Positions 9,631 through 19,827 of a DNA stretch of 64,000 bases are shown here, piece by piece. Made by a program: the position numbers and the translations under genes. The notes under the pieces are model-generated. The model searched no databases. It was not told the origin of the DNA and worked only from the letters and a program-made list of their open reading frames with translations. Position 1 is the stretch's first letter. Every line of letters starts with the position of its first letter. Source of the DNA: Leptomonas pyrrhocoris (taxonomy: Eukaryota; Euglenozoa; Kinetoplastea; Trypanosomatida; Trypanosomatidae); NCBI RefSeq assembly GCF_001293395.1, contig NW_015438371.1, positions 651,186-715,185 of the forward strand. Direction: 5' to 3'.

Positions 9631-11376
9631 TCAAATGTATCGGCGTACTTTGGGAATAAAAGCGGTGGACAGACGTCGCTGATGCTCCGCACGCAGGTGC
9701 GTCAGCGACCTCAGCTTTCGCTCCAGCGCGCGCGCCGCCTCCGTCGTCAGCCCGGTAATGTCACGAGTAATCAGTTCCTGCACGGCAGCCGCCACCACGG
9801 CGTCCTGCAGCGCGGCGCTGCCGAGGCTGTTTGCCTGCTCCAGCAGCTGGATGAGCAGCGCCAGAGAGGCGCTTTTCATGTTGGCAATTAGTTTGCTGGA
9901 GACGAGCTGCAGCACCCGTCGAGACTGGGGGAGGAGGCGAAGCAGTTGCCCCACCGCCTCGGACGACGACGAGCTCGGCGCACCGTACTTGCCAGCACCG
10001 CCCGCTGACACGCTGCACGTCGCACCCAGCTCCAGTTGCTCCACCGCACTCGCGTAGAGCTCGACGATTTCCATCTGCGAAGCGACGGACACGTAAGCCG
10101 ACGCGCTCTCCAGCGTTGTGGCCAACTGCGCTGTCAAGCCCTCGCAGACGTGCTTCAAGGTAGCGAGGTTTTGCGCGGCAGCTTCACGTTCCAAGATGTG
10201 CTGGCGTGTGGTCCTAGTGGCAGGAGCGGAATGAGTGCGAAAAGAGGCAGCCGACGGGGCTATATGCGACGCGGCCATAGCAGCTCTGCCGCCGTCCGCA
10301 AGAGAGGGGCGCGCAGAGTTCGGTGTCTCCAGCTGGGCCGCAGCAGCCATTTCAGCGCGCAGGTCCGCGGCGAGCGCACACAACGCGACGAGGTGCTCGA
10401 CGTACAGCTGAAAGACAGCGAGCAGCTCCGCCGGTGTGAAGTCGGTGGCCAAAAACAGCACCCGACCCGCCATCCACTGCGTCACCTCCAGCGAAAGCGC
10501 ATGCGAGCGGCGCACCGCGGTGAAGAGGAGAGCGGTGGAGCGCGGACACGTCTGCGTCAGGTCGCGCGTGAAGGCCTGCACAAGACGCCGCTGAAGCGAC
10601 TCGGCGAGTTCACCCTCGCCCTCCATCGCATGTAGTGTCGTGTAGAGGACGGCAACATCCATGCAGCTCAGCTCCTCCACACGATCCAGCGCACGTTGGC
10701 GAAGAGCCGACAGGCGATCCCTCGTGCGCAGACGCACCTGCTGCGGTGCCACGCTCCACGTGTCCAACACCTCGACGCACTGCGCAGGCGTGAGTTCGTC
10801 GAGGTGGTCGCTCAGCTCCTCCAGCACCTTCTCTACCAGCTCAACGGGCGTCTCGGCGGTGCAGGCGCGACACACCTGCAGGCACTCGTGCGTCGTCAGG
10901 TCCATCACGACCAAGGCGAGTCCAGCAGCCACGCGGCGGTATAACTCACTCTCCTGCCGGCGCAGGAGCGGCATGCAGGTGAAGAGAGCCACCAGCTCCA
11001 TCGCGTCTAGCGACTCCAGCAGCAGGAACAGTTCCGCCAGAATACGGTCCACCTGCGCGGCATCCCAGAAACCAAACAAGGCAGCGCACTGCAGCACCGC
11101 GATCATGTCGCCTGAAGGGGCAGCGCGCAGGTCGCATAGCTTACCGGTAAAATACTTGTATTCGCCGCGGAGGAGGTTGCGCTCGTGGAAGTCGCGGGTG
11201 TCCTCGTAGCGCGCCTTCACACGTGCCATGCGGCGGGCAATGTGCGCCAGCGGGACCGGACGTTCCGAAAGGAGGTAGTTGCGCTTCGAGTGCTGCAGCT
11301 CCGTCAGGGAGCTCTGACGCCAGAAAACGTAGCCAGGGGTGCGCTTGCTGAGCGCGCGGGCAGTGTGGCGCAGCAT
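9631..11376 (-). CDS. Mitochondrion-targeted helical-repeat protein
   Basis: 581 residues. The N-terminus MLRHTARALSKRTPGYVFWR is Arg-rich with no acid, typical of a mitochondrial presequence. The rest is almost entirely helical, with repeated 35-40 residue units bearing Leu and Cys at regular spacing (for example MELVALFTCMPLL, CMDVAVLYTTLHAM, TPAQCVEVLDTWS). This resembles the degenerate PPR/octotricopeptide-like proteins that trypanosomatids use in mitochondrial RNA processing and ribosome assembly. A low-complexity insert lies near 350-400. Start: first ATG after a strong T-tract and AG, giving a 31 nt leader. Specific partner unknown. Confidence 0.75.
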   Translation of the reverse strand: MLRHTARALSKRTPGYVFWRQSSLTELQHSKRNYLLSERPVPLAHIARRMARVKARYEDTRDFHERNLLRGEYKYFTGKLCDLRAAPSGDMIAVLQCAALFGFWDAAQVDRILAELFLLLESLDAMELVALFTCMPLLRRQESELYRRVAAGLALVVMDLTTHECLQVCRACTAETPVELVEKVLEELSDHLDELTPAQCVEVLDTWSVAPQQVRLRTRDRLSALRQRALDRVEELSCMDVAVLYTTLHAMEGEGELAESLQRRLVQAFTRDLTQTCPRSTALLFTAVRRSHALSLEVTQWMAGRVLFLATDFTPAELLAVFQLYVEHLVALCALAADLRAEMAAAAQLETPNSARPSLADGGRAAMAASHIAPSAASFRTHSAPATRTTRQHILEREAAAQNLATLKHVCEGLTAQLATTLESASAYVSVASQMEIVELYASAVEQLELGATCSVSAGGAGKYGAPSSSSSEAVGQLLRLLPQSRRVLQLVSSKLIANMKSASLALLIQLLEQANSLGSAALQDAVVAAAVQELITRDITGLTTEAARALERKLRSLTHLRAEHQRRLSTAFIPKVRRYI

Positions 11377-11931
11377 TTCTTCTCCGTCAGTCTTGTGTTT
11401 TCACGGCCTGAAAAAATCAAAAAAAAAATGCTGAAGTGGGAGCGCGCGGTGGCGCAACAAGCTGCGTCGTTGGGACGCGATGGAGAGAACGATAAAAAGG
11501 GTTGCGGAACACCAACGAGGAAATGCATCGTACGTAGGTGGCAAGCGAGGCGGACGAGAGGTAGGGGGGGGGAGGAATCAGAAAGGATGCCAATAGCATA
11601 GTGGCCACTGCACACCTCTGCAGGAGGGCAACAGGGAAGCGCGCACCCTCAAAAAACTCAAGGCAGTGGCGGTCGTTGACGCAGCGGAGCCCGACAGAAA
11701 AGATACAACCGTTAGAGCGTGGACAGCAAGGAGGGAGACGCCGTATAGGAAAATAAGTTTCTTGTTTCACGACTTCCACAGTTTCCTCGAGACCGAGGCG
11801 AAACCGTATGCGACTTATATTGAAAGCAGGGACAGCGTTGCAAGCCAAGGGCAAGTAAAACGATTGCAACGCGACAGCTAATGAACTCCCGAACCGACCG
11901 ATGAATGGAATAGAGCGTGAAGCGATGCCAA
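11377..11931. other. Intergenic gap, no gene recognised
   Basis: About 0.55 kb between two minus-strand genes. The open frames across it have no recognisable domain; read as 3' UTR plus 5' UTR. Confidence 0.55.
11408..11434 (-). promoter_or_regulatory. Predicted trans-splice acceptor
   Basis: On the minus strand two T-runs end in AG at 11409-11408, 31 nt before the ATG at 11376, with no intervening ATG. Confidence 0.6.
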
Positions 11932-14900
11932 TCACCTTAGCTCGCGGTCAGGTATCAGCACAAAAGGCAGGGCAGAGAGTTTCTCTAGCAAAGGTCGCAG
12001 CTGCATTGAGGACTCGGCATCGGGTGGGTACAGCAAGCACAGCGCCGGGTTGTAGAGGGTCCACAACACACCAGAGCCCTCAGCCACCCACGCTTCGTTT
12101 CCGCTCAAAGGAGGAAACAACGCAGAGACGAGCGGGTACAGCTGCCTTCGGTTCAAACACTCACGCAGAAACACGCGCACGCGTAGTGAGTCCAACTCCT
12201 CATCGGAGAGGGCGCGCAGTTTGGCGTTGGAGCGGCCATGCACCTCCGGCGTCCCTGTCAACGCCTCCACCACCAGCATAATCGACAGCACCTCCGCCGC
12301 TGCGAGGGTACGTCCGCTGGCCGTCAGCGTCTCCCTCAGCTCCGTCAGCACGTCCCACAAGGTGCGGGTGCGGACGAGTTGGTAGCGTCGCACCAGACCG
12401 CAGGTGAGGAGTGCCGCAAGTGGTGGCAGCACCGACGTCTCTACCAGTGTACCGACTTCAGGATAACGGTGCTCGTCGAAGTAGAGGGCGGTGGTTTGTG
12501 ACGCACCAGGCGCAGGGCCATGGGTGCGCAGCTGCCGCGTAAAGTACGAGGCGATGTCGCGTACAGCCTCCTTCAGGCCACTCAAAGCATGGCCACAGTA
12601 GGCCTCCCGCATGATACCCACCGACGTGCCTTCTACTTCGACAGCTGGCGTCTCTAACGCTGAAGAAGACACTGCAGCGTTGCGAGGTCGTACTCTGGCT
12701 TGGGAAGTCGACACGGAAGGTGGAGGCTGCGCTGGGCCAATTTCAGGCGGGGGCGCGACGGTCCGCAGGAGGGTCGCCTTCATCGACCCTGCGTGTTGTG
12801 CACGATTCGACTGCACAGCACCACCGTCCGCGACAGAGGCGACGCTCTCCAAGAAGCGCCGCGGCACTGGCACCTCCACCGCGCCGTTGCGTGGAAACAA
12901 ACACTCCGTGGCCAGCGCCTGAACGCTTGAGAACTGCCACTGCACCGCATCGCACACACGTGCCGCGGCGAGCAGCGCCCGCACCACCGCCGGCTGCGCC
13001 ATCAGCGAGTCCGGCAGCAACAAAGCACGACGGTCCTTCTCTCCCAGCTGCTCCAATCCCTCCCAGACACACGCCATGCGGTGCGAGAAGAAGATGAGGG
13101 CCAGCAGCACCGCATCGGTGCGATGCCGCGCCGCGTCGCTGTCCTCAGTGCTGCGGTAGAGACGTTGGAAGTCGCTGGACAGGCGTGCCACGTACGGCGC
13201 GGCGTAGTCGCCGTCGGTGTTCGTCTCACCGATGCCGCGCACCACGTCCCACACAGTGCGAGGAGCTTTGATGACAACGCCGCTGGGCCGCGCCTGGTGC
13301 TGAAGGACCGCCCGCCACGCCCGCAGGAAGGATGCACAGAAAGGGTTGTCCGCTGTGACGCAGATTGCAGCGGCGGCGGCGGTCGAGCCTGCGACTTCGG
13401 ACGTGGAAGACGGGGTGACGGGGAGTGGGTCGCTTGTAGCCGAGGCGGCTCTGTCCACCAACGCGACGGTTGCCGCGTAGAGCTGCTGCAACACGGCCTT
13501 TGCGTTTGGCAGGGCATCCGGGGCCGTCTCTGCGGCGCGTGCCACGCCCTCCATCGCCTGCGTCACCTCGTCCAGTTTTTGATTTACAAGAGGAACGCAT
13601 TGCGCTGCTTCACTGGTGCTTCCTACCGCATTCAGAATGGGACGTCGATCTTCGTGAAGGCCGTCCACAACATCAACCTTCGTGATGGGCTTCTCTTCCT
13701 GGGTGGGGCGTAGCGCAGAAGACGCGGTGGCCGCATCCAGCTCTGTTTTCGCATCCCTCGCTCCTTCTGTCGGTGGCAGAGGTCGACGACGTCGCCATGG
13801 AGCAACGAAGTCGAGCGCAGGGGAGGAGGAGGGGGAAAGGGGAGAAGAAGTGGTGGGCGATGCGATGGCATCAGGGTTGGAAGTACTCCGCCTTTTGTCT
13901 CGGTGTTGCCGCTGCGATGGTGGATTTGTCATCGCTGCCACGGCACGACACGCCGTCTCCACCGCGGCATCTGTGTACGCCGCAGCCGCCGACTCCTGTA
14001 GCGCCGCCTCGAGCAGTTCGCGGCTGTGCAGCACAGCGGCTGCATGCAGACGGCGGTGCAGCGCCTCGACCCACCGCTGATGCCGGCGTGCACGTTGCCA
14101 CTGAATGCGAATCTGCTCGAGCACGTCCGGCGTGGAGGTGTGGTCTTGGTGCTGATGAATGTACGCCACCACGCCGTTCGTGTCGAGCGCCGCGATGAGC
14201 TGCTCCACTTCGGCTGAAAGTGCCGGCGCCACCCCGCCTGCGCCCGCCTCTGCATCACCGTCAAACGCGCCAGTGGGCGAAGGGTGAACGGCGGTGTTCG
14301 ATCTACTTGTGTTGTACATTCCATACGGGTCTGCCCCGCCCCTCGCTCGGTTGTCGAGGAGGTGCTGCGCCCGAGCCGCGACAGACTGGAGCTTCGCCAG
14401 CAGCTCTGCCAAAGCTTTGTCGCCAGCCCTTACCATCGGGCCGGGACTTGTAGAACTCTGGTGCAGAGGGGAAAAGCGAAGTGGCGCCGTGCGCTGGGCG
14501 CTGGCGGCAGAAGTTGGCGCAGACAGCCCGTAGCGGGCGCCAGCTTCCACGATCAACCGTTGGAGATGCACGCAGTGCTTCACACCGAGTCGAATACTCT
14601 CGTCCGCAACTTCCTCGGCATCATCGAGTACTGCGGTCAGCTGGGACGCGAGTTGATCGACCTGGCTGCTCCACTGTGCCAACGCCTTACGCTGCCGCCG
14701 CTCCTGTGCAGTGGCCTCGCGCCGCTGTTGGCGGGCGCCCGCGCGCTGCATCGCCAGCTGCCGCCTTTGCAGCTCGCGCTCGTGCTGCTGCTGTGCGTCC
14801 AACTCCCTGTTCTCGAGCGCTTGACGCTGCTGCAAGCGGTGCTGCTGCTCCGTCAGCATGGCGTGTTCCATCGCGAGAAGGGACTGTGTGCACTTGTGCA

Positions 14901-17900
14901 AAAGGGGAAAGGGTTGAGCGGCGACCTGCTCTTCCAGCTCCATGCACGTGGTGAGCATGTCGGACACCACACGCGGCGTCCACGTCTGCTGCCGCTGGTG
15001 GGTCTGACGAGCTGCTATGAGCGCCGCCACGGCACGCGCAAGATGCTGTCGCTCCTCCTCGTTGATCTGCGTGTAGGCATCTTGCACTGCGGCTAATGTC
15101 CTGCGTAGCGTCGTCGCCGTCGCGGCGTCGCCCTCCTTCGCATCTGGCGGTGTGCCAGCCTTCGCACATGCCTCTAGCACAGAAACGGCAAGCGCCACCG
15201 CTCCGCGGATGAGAATCGGGTCGTCGGTCATGATGGAGCGCTTCAGTGCCAGCTGCGCGACGCGAACGTTGAGCTGCAGCCGCGCGGACGGTGAAGGCGC
15301 CGCGGCAGTGTTGACGGGTGGCCGCCACGTCATGCCGACCTCACCTGCTGCCTGCTGCACGAGCACCCAACCGCCGTCCCGCATTATCGAAAGACGCTGC
15401 CGGTTCGCTGGGTCGCATACCAGGCGCTGGAGCTGCGTGCGCTGCACCAACACCCGCACCACGCGCACCAAGTAGCGCAAAAAGGAGGCGTCAAAGCGCA
15501 CGCGACGGGCCTCGTCAAGAAGGTCCAGCACTGCTGCCTCGAGCGCCACGAGGGACGTGCTGCGACCATTGGGTTGATAGCGGTAGCGCTGCACCGCGGC
15601 GAAGACGGCGGTGAGACACGCACGGCGGGCAAGGTGGCCCTCGTACACCCGCGTCTCCTCCTCGACGAGAAGCCGCAGGTCGGGCACGGCAGACGCGCGT
15701 TGCAGCGCAGCACGGAAAGCTTCAGGATCGCTGCCGGACATCGCCGCGACGAGGTCCATGGCGCTGCTCTCCATCTCCCGGTAGCTGCGCAGCAGTCTCT
15801 GCGCCCGCTGCATCTCATTGAAGTCCTCGCCGGTCAGCCCGAAGCGGAAGCAGCGGCGGTGCACGAAGTACAAGAAGGACTGCCGCTCCTCCAGGGCAGC
15901 ACGCATGCGACGCCACGTCCACCACGGCGGTGCGCCCGCCGCCGCCGCGGGTGCTGAACGGTGCTCCTTGCGGGCAGCGGCCTGTGCACGCTCGAAGCTG
16001 GCGATGGCGCGCCGCAAACACCGCAGATGCCATTGCAGGGTCTGGTTGCGGCACTCCGCTGCGGGGCGGCTGTTCTGCAGGTCGTTGAAGTACGCCGGCT
16101 TGGTCAGCGCCCCGAGCTCCACGACGCACGGGGCCTGCCGCACGGGAAGGCTGTACTCCTCCAGGGCGTGGCTGCCCTGACGTTCGTGCGGGAGGTAGTG
16201 GCCGTAGTTGGTCCACTCCAGGTAAGCCTCCTGCAGCCGCGCCACCACCTCCGGCCCGCGGCCCGCAACGCGGAAGTACATGTCGTACTCCGACGGCACC
16301 GTGAGCAGCACGGTGTCGGGGTCGCGCTGGCCGACGGTGATGCCTTTGATGTCCGTCAGCAGCGTGCGCCGCACCACCTCAAAGCCGCCCTTTGTGCAGT
16401 GGTAGATGGCGACGTTCGTGAGCACAAAGATGTAGGACTTGTAGAGGTGATTGTTCTGCCGTCGCATTGCCGCGCCAGGGTCCTCGGCGAGGTGGCCGCC
16501 GTACTTGCGCAGCGTCGCCGACCGCACCCGCCACGCCACCCCGGAGAAGTATATCGTGTTGTCGCCGAAGCGGCGGCAGGCGTCGGCCACGTCGGGTACG
16601 ACAGCCATCCGCAGCCGATCGCTTGGGAAGCTGTACGGGGTGTAGCGCAGGGCCACGGTGGGGAAGGGGTCAAAGATGCTCTTCTTCAGCGCCACGGCGA
16701 GGTTCTGCACGCGCGGGGCGGCGTAGAGGGGCAGGAGGTGCGTGTGATCGGAGCCGCCGTGTCGGTACTGCGCGTAGCACCCCATCGCGGCCGCCATCAC
16801 ATCCAACATCGTCTGCGCACTCGCCAAGTGAAAGAGGTAGTCGACAGGGTGCGTGCGGTTGGTGAGCAGCGCCACAGAGGAGCCTTCCTTGCTGTGGCAT
16901 CGCACCACCGCCGCGATGGAGGACCACCCGACAAGACCCAAGATTAAACCATCGTCTTTGCCAGCCTCAGCGCCGCTGCTGCTGGTGTGACTCACCGCAC
17001 CGCTCAGCCGACGCTTCATTCTGCTCCGCACGGCTGTCGAGGTCGTGTCAGCACTTCCCGATCCAGGCCCTTCCGCAGTAGGAGCAGTGGCGGCGGAGGC
17101 GACGCCGTTGCTCAGAAACAAGAATCCCTCGGAAGTGACGCAGATGGCCCGCGGGGTGCCCATCCCTTTCACCACGCTCTCGTGCAGCTCCAGCGCGGAC
17201 GACTTCGCCAGCGTCGCGCACTCCTTCGCCTCCAGCAGACGGCAGGCAGCGGTGAGGCATATCTCGCCGACGCGCAGGCGTGTCGTGAAGGTGGACCGTA
17301 GCCGCAGCGTGTCCCACCACGGCAGCCCGGCGGAGGCCTCGTATTGTCGCCACAGCGCCACGGCGTCGTCGTAGTCCAGTAAGACCTCCTCCACAAAGCG
17401 AAACTGTGCGCAGAACCTGCGGATGGCCTGCGAGTTGCCGTAATCGCCTTGGATGCTGTGGCGGAAGGCTGCCGCTGCTGCCACGCCCTCGTCGGTCTCA
17501 CCCTCCTCGTCGGCTGCTGCTGCTGCTGCTGCAAAGGAAGAGAGGAGTCTGGCGCCGCCGCCTCCTTTCATCCCTTTGGTCCAGGGAAACCCACGGCGGC
17601 GTCGCGCGGCGGAGCGTGTGGCCCCGACAGACCCCGCGCTTTTCAGCGTGGAGAGGCCGAAGAGTTTCGCGTGGGAGTAGAGCTGCTTGGACGGGGTGAG
17701 GCGCGGCGTGCGTCCGAAGCCGTCTGCCATGGCGGCGGGCAACACCCGAAGAAAGCCGTCAAACTCTGCGCTGGACTGCATGTTAAAGAGCATGTCCACG
17801 CCTCGACACTGCAGTAGGATGGACTGCGCGTCTCGGTCGTACTCTACGTGGAGGAGGTCCCGCATGAACGCGCGGCGCACCACCTCCTGCAGGGTGTCGG

Positions 17901-19827
17901 AGAGGGAGTAAATGGAGCTCTCGGTGACGACCAACGCGCAAAGCCGCGGCGTGCGGTCCGCCAGCACCTGTCGCACCATGGAGGACCAGTATACCGCCTC
18001 GTCGGCGTTCTTGGCGAAGGTCTCAAGCAAGGTCGGCTTCTCCCCCACACGCATCTGGTCCCCGGCGCGGACGACGAGCGGCGGGAAATTCGCTTCCTCT
18101 GTGCGACGAATTCTTTTCGCTACGGTGGCGGACTCCCAGAAGAGAAAGCGGTGGTCGGTGTGGGCGTCGTAGTGGGCCTTGTAGAGGTGCGCAATGAGCT
18201 GCTGCTTCACCTCCACGGGCGTCCCCGGCACACAGGAGTTCTGCGCGACCACCCTGAGAAGCACATCGTGAGAGGCAGGAATTAAAACAGCGATGAGTGT
18301 CTTGTCGGTGGTGCTCTCCACCACACCGGTGATGTCGTGTGTATCGATGCAGCGCACCTTCTGGCCATTCGCCAGCCGGCCCTTGCTGAAGAGATACAAG
18401 TGTCGGGGCGTCAGCACCACCTCCCGTGTCTGGGCGTTGTCGCGCTTGCCCACCTTCTCCATGGTACGAGAGAACGTCACGCTGCTGACGTCGTCCCCTG
18501 ACTTGAAATACGCCTCTAGCGCTGGAATACGGTACGCGATGTGGGAGTGCGGATCCGCTGCCAACGGGAGGAGGAATCGCGCGTAACGCATCTCGCGTGG
18601 TGGTTGGCGCTCCGTCGCGCTTTGCTCCGGCAGCGGCTCACCTTCAATGAAGGCAGACGTTGAAATACTGCGACCCGTGACCCGCGTGCGTGGGTGCACC
18701 TCACCGTCGCCGTCGTCATCACCACCACCACCCTCCTCACGATCATCATCTCCGTTGTCTTCACCTTCGGTGTCGTCCGATGAGACGTCGAGCAAAGATG
18801 CATCGCTGGGAAGGTCGCTGTTCGCTTCGTTCCCTCCGGCATCTCCCTCTTCCTTCGCATCTTCTCCGGCGTTGTCACCCGTTTTCGCATTCTCACGGCC
18901 GCCCAGTGTCGTTGTGCGCTCCATCAACACTGCACCCGCGCGACGGCGGTTGTCGCCTTGCTCTGATCGGACGTCCAGTGCAGCTTCAGAGACTTGGCCT
19001 TGTTCGTCGGCCTTCTGAGGCTCAGCTACTTCCCCCGTCGGCACAAGCGCCAAAGTAGATGGCTGAGCTTGTGGGTTGGCATTCAGCGATGTCTGTTGTT
19101 GCCGTGAAGACTCACCAGGTGTCAGGATGCGGACCTCATCCGACAGCAACTGCACTGGCGAGGTGACGGTGGTCAACGTGTCGTGTGTGCCATCGTTTGG
19201 GTGCGCGTTGTCGTACTGCGCACCCAGCTCCGCCAAAGTGGTGCCGCGCTCTGGCGTCAGTATCTCCGGCGAGGCATCCGACAACGCAGTAGGAGCAAGA
19301 GCAGGGGTAGCGATAGAAGAGGGTGGTACGCCAGAAAGAGGACCGGTAGGGTTGCCTTTCATGGCACGCAGCAGGGCCGCGAGGTAGTTGACCCACTGCT
19401 CCGCGCGTTCCTCCGATTCGGCACAGAAGAGCAGCGTCCGTCCCTTCACCGCGAGGTTCCACCCAAAGTCGGCGAACTCCTTCGGTGCATGCTCTCGCCG
19501 CAGCTTGTCGGCCGTCTCCCGCCGCACCGCCACGATGAGCTCAAAAGGGATCTCCTTGTCCTTGCTCCCTTTGTCCTTGCCGTAGCAGAACAGGTGGTGG
19601 TCGAGGAAGACAAACCGCCGGTTCCACTGCTTCGCACCGATGCGGCGCAGCTGCATGAGAGAAGTGGCGCGCTTCGCGTTGCCGTCGCTGTCGACGAGCG
19701 TCGAGCGCGGCTTCCACATCCACGCCGCGCGTGGCGGCGGCGGCGGAGGGTCCTGGCGCGGGCCTCGCTCACTAGGGTAGGCCTCTTCGCGCTCCACCAT
19801 GAGAGAAGAAGAAACAGGCACAGACAT
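11932..19827 (-). CDS. Giant PH-domain protein with C-terminal RUN-like domain
   Basis: 2631 residues. An N-terminal PH domain spans about 36-185, with QWNRRFVFLDHHLFCY and a terminal helix EERAEQWVNYLAALL. An acidic disordered stretch follows (about 200-440, runs of Asp/Glu/Gly). Further beta-rich blocks near 440-600 and 1060-1190 could be extra PH/GRAM-like modules (inference). The middle is helical, with a Gln/Arg-rich coiled coil near 1650-1720 and an alanine tract encoded by GCT repeats. The C-terminal segment (about 2409-2631) has the RUN-domain layout: GLKEAV, then LLTCGLV, TLWDVL, and LRVRVFLRECLNRRQLYPLVSAL. A possible second copy (RTVWDVV) lies near 2164-2300. PH plus RUN suggests phosphoinositide- and small-GTPase-linked membrane traffic or cytoskeletal tethering. 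Start: first ATG after an acceptor 20 nt upstream. Confidence 0.82.
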   Translation of the reverse strand: MSVPVSSSLMVEREEAYPSERGPRQDPPPPPPRAAWMWKPRSTLVDSDGNAKRATSLMQLRRIGAKQWNRRFVFLDHHLFCYGKDKGSKDKEIPFELIVAVRRETADKLRREHAPKEFADFGWNLAVKGRTLLFCAESEERAEQWVNYLAALLRAMKGNPTGPLSGVPPSSIATPALAPTALSDASPEILTPERGTTLAELGAQYDNAHPNDGTHDTLTTVTSPVQLLSDEVRILTPGESSRQQQTSLNANPQAQPSTLALVPTGEVAEPQKADEQGQVSEAALDVRSEQGDNRRRAGAVLMERTTTLGGRENAKTGDNAGEDAKEEGDAGGNEANSDLPSDASLLDVSSDDTEGEDNGDDDREEGGGGDDDGDGEVHPRTRVTGRSISTSAFIEGEPLPEQSATERQPPREMRYARFLLPLAADPHSHIAYRIPALEAYFKSGDDVSSVTFSRTMEKVGKRDNAQTREVVLTPRHLYLFSKGRLANGQKVRCIDTHDITGVVESTTDKTLIAVLIPASHDVLLRVVAQNSCVPGTPVEVKQQLIAHLYKAHYDAHTDHRFLFWESATVAKRIRRTEEANFPPLVVRAGDQMRVGEKPTLLETFAKNADEAVYWSSMVRQVLADRTPRLCALVVTESSIYSLSDTLQEVVRRAFMRDLLHVEYDRDAQSILLQCRGVDMLFNMQSSAEFDGFLRVLPAAMADGFGRTPRLTPSKQLYSHAKLFGLSTLKSAGSVGATRSAARRRRGFPWTKGMKGGGGARLLSSFAAAAAAADEEGETDEGVAAAAAFRHSIQGDYGNSQAIRRFCAQFRFVEEVLLDYDDAVALWRQYEASAGLPWWDTLRLRSTFTTRLRVGEICLTAACRLLEAKECATLAKSSALELHESVVKGMGTPRAICVTSEGFLFLSNGVASAATAPTAEGPGSGSADTTSTAVRSRMKRRLSGAVSHTSSSGAEAGKDDGLILGLVGWSSIAAVVRCHSKEGSSVALLTNRTHPVDYLFHLASAQTMLDVMAAAMGCYAQYRHGGSDHTHLLPLYAAPRVQNLAVALKKSIFDPFPTVALRYTPYSFPSDRLRMAVVPDVADACRRFGDNTIYFSGVAWRVRSATLRKYGGHLAEDPGAAMRRQNNHLYKSYIFVLTNVAIYHCTKGGFEVVRRTLLTDIKGITVGQRDPDTVLLTVPSEYDMYFRVAGRGPEVVARLQEAYLEWTNYGHYLPHERQGSHALEEYSLPVRQAPCVVELGALTKPAYFNDLQNSRPAAECRNQTLQWHLRCLRRAIASFERAQAAARKEHRSAPAAAAGAPPWWTWRRMRAALEERQSFLYFVHRRCFRFGLTGEDFNEMQRAQRLLRSYREMESSAMDLVAAMSGSDPEAFRAALQRASAVPDLRLLVEEETRVYEGHLARRACLTAVFAAVQRYRYQPNGRSTSLVALEAAVLDLLDEARRVRFDASFLRYLVRVVRVLVQRTQLQRLVCDPANRQRLSIMRDGGWVLVQQAAGEVGMTWRPPVNTAAAPSPSARLQLNVRVAQLALKRSIMTDDPILIRGAVALAVSVLEACAKAGTPPDAKEGDAATATTLRRTLAAVQDAYTQINEEERQHLARAVAALIAARQTHQRQQTWTPRVVSDMLTTCMELEEQVAAQPFPLLHKCTQSLLAMEHAMLTEQQHRLQQRQALENRELDAQQQHERELQRRQLAMQRAGARQQRREATAQERRQRKALAQWSSQVDQLASQLTAVLDDAEEVADESIRLGVKHCVHLQRLIVEAGARYGLSAPTSAASAQRTAPLRFSPLHQSSTSPGPMVRAGDKALAELLAKLQSVAARAQHLLDNRARGGADPYGMYNTSRSNTAVHPSPTGAFDGDAEAGAGGVAPALSAEVEQLIAALDTNGVVAYIHQHQDHTSTPDVLEQIRIQWQRARRHQRWVEALHRRLHAAAVLHSRELLEAALQESAAAAYTDAAVETACRAVAAMTNPPSQRQHRDKRRSTSNPDAIASPTTSSPLSPSSSPALDFVAPWRRRRPLPPTEGARDAKTELDAATASSALRPTQEEKPITKVDVVDGLHEDRRPILNAVGSTSEAAQCVPLVNQKLDEVTQAMEGVARAAETAPDALPNAKAVLQQLYAATVALVDRAASATSDPLPVTPSSTSEVAGSTAAAAAICVTADNPFCASFLRAWRAVLQHQARPSGVVIKAPRTVWDVVRGIGETNTDGDYAAPYVARLSSDFQRLYRSTEDSDAARHRTDAVLLALIFFSHRMACVWEGLEQLGEKDRRALLLPDSLMAQPAVVRALLAAARVCDAVQWQFSSVQALATECLFPRNGAVEVPVPRRFLESVASVADGGAVQSNRAQHAGSMKATLLRTVAPPPEIGPAQPPPSVSTSQARVRPRNAAVSSSALETPAVEVEGTSVGIMREAYCGHALSGLKEAVRDIASYFTRQLRTHGPAPGASQTTALYFDEHRYPEVGTLVETSVLPPLAALLTCGLVRRYQLVRTRTLWDVLTELRETLTASGRTLAAAEVLSIMLVVEALTGTPEVHGRSNAKLRALSDEELDSLRVRVFLRECLNRRQLYPLVSALFPPLSGNEAWVAEGSGVLWTLYNPALCLLYPPDAESSMQLRPLLEKLSALPFVLIPDRELR
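17511..17533. repeat. (GCT)n trinucleotide tract inside the PH gene
   Basis: Tandem CTG/GCT units on the plus strand; on the coding strand they give an in-frame polyalanine run. A candidate length-variable site. Confidence 0.85.
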
